The notes beneath the pieces were generated by a model. The model made no database searches, was not told where the DNA came from, and saw only the letters and a list, made by a program, of their open reading frames with translations. This document shows positions 22,415 to 23,265 of a stretch of 23,265 bases of DNA, piece after piece. The position numbers and the translations under genes are program-made. The stretch's first letter is position 1. The number at the start of each line of letters is the position of its first letter. The stretch is from Planctomycetia bacterium (GTDB taxonomy: Bacteria > Planctomycetota > Planctomycetia > Pirellulales > UBA1268), in assembly GCA_009926295.1 (NCBI GenBank), contig RFPF01000015.1, forward strand, positions 1 through 23,265. The letters run 5' to 3'.

Positions 22415-23265
22415 TCAACCCAGACTCACAGTGACGGTCTTCGTTTCGAGATACGGGTCGAGACCGCGTTCGCCGAGTTCACGGCCGAACCCCGACTGCT
22501 TGAAGCCGCCGAACGGGGCCGCGGCGTCGAACACGTCGTAGCAGTTCACCCACACGGTGCCGGCCCGCAGCCGCCTGGCCACCTCGTGGGCCCGGGCCAC
22601 GTCGCGGGTCCAGACCGCGGCGGCGAGGCCGAAGGTGGTCGCGTTGGCCCGGCGGATCAGCTCCTCCATGTCGGAGAACTTCAACACCGAGAGCACGGGC
22701 CCGAAGATCTCCTCGCGGGCGATCGCCATCTCGTCCTTCACGTTCGTGAACACCGTCGGCTCGATGAAGAACCCCCGGTCGCCCACCCGCCTGCCGCCGG
22801 TGGCGCAGGTCGCACCCTCGCGCGTGCCGCTCTCGATGTAGCCCATGATCTTGTCGAACTGGGCCTTGTCGACCTGCGGCCCCTGCTGCGTGGCAGGGTC
22901 GAACGGATCGCCCACCTTCCGCTTCCTGCTCATCTCGACGACCCTCTCCACGAACTTCTCGTGGATTGTGTCCTCGACGAAGAGCCGCGAGCCGGCGCAG
23001 CAGCACTGCCCCTGGTTGAGATAGATTCCCACAAGGGCGCCCGCCGCCGCCGCATCGAGGTCGGCGTCGGCGAACACGATGTTGGGGCTCTTGCCCCCGA
23101 GTTCGAACGTGAGCCGCTTCAGCTGGTCGGCCGCCTGCCGCATGATGATCTGCGCAGTCTCGCCGGAGCCGGTGAACGCCACCTTGTCGATGCCGGGGTG
23201 CTTCACGATCGCGGCCCCGGCCGTGGGCCCGAAGCCGGGCACGACGTTGATCACGCCGTCCGGCA
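22415..23265 (-). CDS. NAD(P)-dependent aldehyde dehydrogenase, C-terminal part
   Basis: The N-terminus is beyond the window; about 283 residues are visible, beginning PDGVINVVPGFGPTAGAA. The enzyme oxidises an aldehyde to a carboxylate with NAD(P)+. Conserved parts are VAFTGSGETAQ (cofactor site), TFELGGKSPNIVFADADLD with the general-base glutamate, NQGQCCCAGSRLFV with the catalytic cysteine, EEIFGPVLSVLKF, and APFGGFKQSGFGRELGERGLDPYLETKTVTVSLG at the C-terminus. The pattern resembles betaine/retinal-type ALDH1-like enzymes, but substrate cannot be assigned. Its TGA is 2 nt before the ATG of the molybdopterin oxidoreductase, indicating an operon. Confidence 0.95.
   Translation of the reverse strand, partial: PDGVINVVPGFGPTAGAAIVKHPGIDKVAFTGSGETAQIIMRQAADQLKRLTFELGGKSPNIVFADADLDAAAAGALVGIYLNQGQCCCAGSRLFVEDTIHEKFVERVVEMSRKRKVGDPFDPATQQGPQVDKAQFDKIMGYIESGTREGATCATGGRRVGDRGFFIEPTVFTNVKDEMAIAREEIFGPVLSVLKFSDMEELIRRANATTFGLAAAVWTRDVARAHEVARRLRAGTVWVNCYDVFDAAAPFGGFKQSGFGRELGERGLDPYLETKTVTVSLG

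Noticed and set aside
1..23265. tRNA, rRNA, IS element or prophage genes
   Set aside because: No T-loop/acceptor pattern, rRNA segment, transposase or integrase was recognised on either strand by eye.

Overview
The window is a high-GC bacterial chromosome segment of mostly core genes. The gene content fits a planctomycete (Planctomycetota, probably Pirellulales-like). Pointers are a FlgI-like/HEAT lipoprotein outside any flagellar operon, an excisionase-type HTH fused to a receiver-like domain, an Nramp-like transporter without the metal motif, few Shine-Dalgarno sequences, and a possible link of the first gene to the tetrahydromethanopterin C1 genes. This placement is inference; no 16S rRNA or marker phylogeny is available here.

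Layout. 1-853: 3' part of an ATP-grasp ligase. 870-1379 (-): RimI acetyltransferase. 1587-6955 (+): a FlgI-like/HEAT lipoprotein whose stop overlaps the start of smc. 7369-7941 (+): a small HTH/pseudo-receiver regulator with its own terminator, flanked by two long non-coding gaps (413 and 450 bp); the second holds a palindromic, repeat-rich element. 8392-8892 (+) moaC faces 8902-9363 (-) nrdR, with a shared hairpin over both stop codons. 9431-13619 (-): a genome-maintenance block read as promoter, SRP RNA, dnaX, recR, rpoN. 13641-16136 (+): mutS. 16173-17696 (-): Nramp-like transporter. 17785-19065 (+): OFA-type MFS transporter. 19070-23265 (-): aldehyde dehydrogenase (cut by the window end), a YdeP/FdhF-type molybdopterin oxidoreductase and a secreted GH26-like glycoside hydrolase.

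How the genes work together. SMC, DnaX, RecR and MutS serve chromosome organisation, replication and repair. NrdR controls dNTP supply, RpoN is sigma-54, and the SRP RNA serves protein export. MoaC makes the molybdopterin precursor that the oxidoreductase at 20112-22412 needs. The aldehyde dehydrogenase and that oxidoreductase are separated by 2 nt and are almost certainly cotranscribed; an aldehyde-to-acid-to-oxidation route with the OFA transporter moving a carboxylate is possible but unproven.

Most notable signals: (1) the SRP RNA gene carries an exact 49-nt tandem duplication of its 5' half inside an otherwise perfect 15-bp terminal helix; (2) rpoN is frameshifted by an exact 8-bp tandem duplication; (3) dnaX has an A9 run at codons 397-400 where slippage in either direction meets a stop within a few codons, giving a gamma-sized product; (4) the transporter and the receiver domain both lack the defining residues of their families. 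No mobile element, CRISPR array, tRNA or rRNA was recognised, and I did not find a convincing new multi-gene system.
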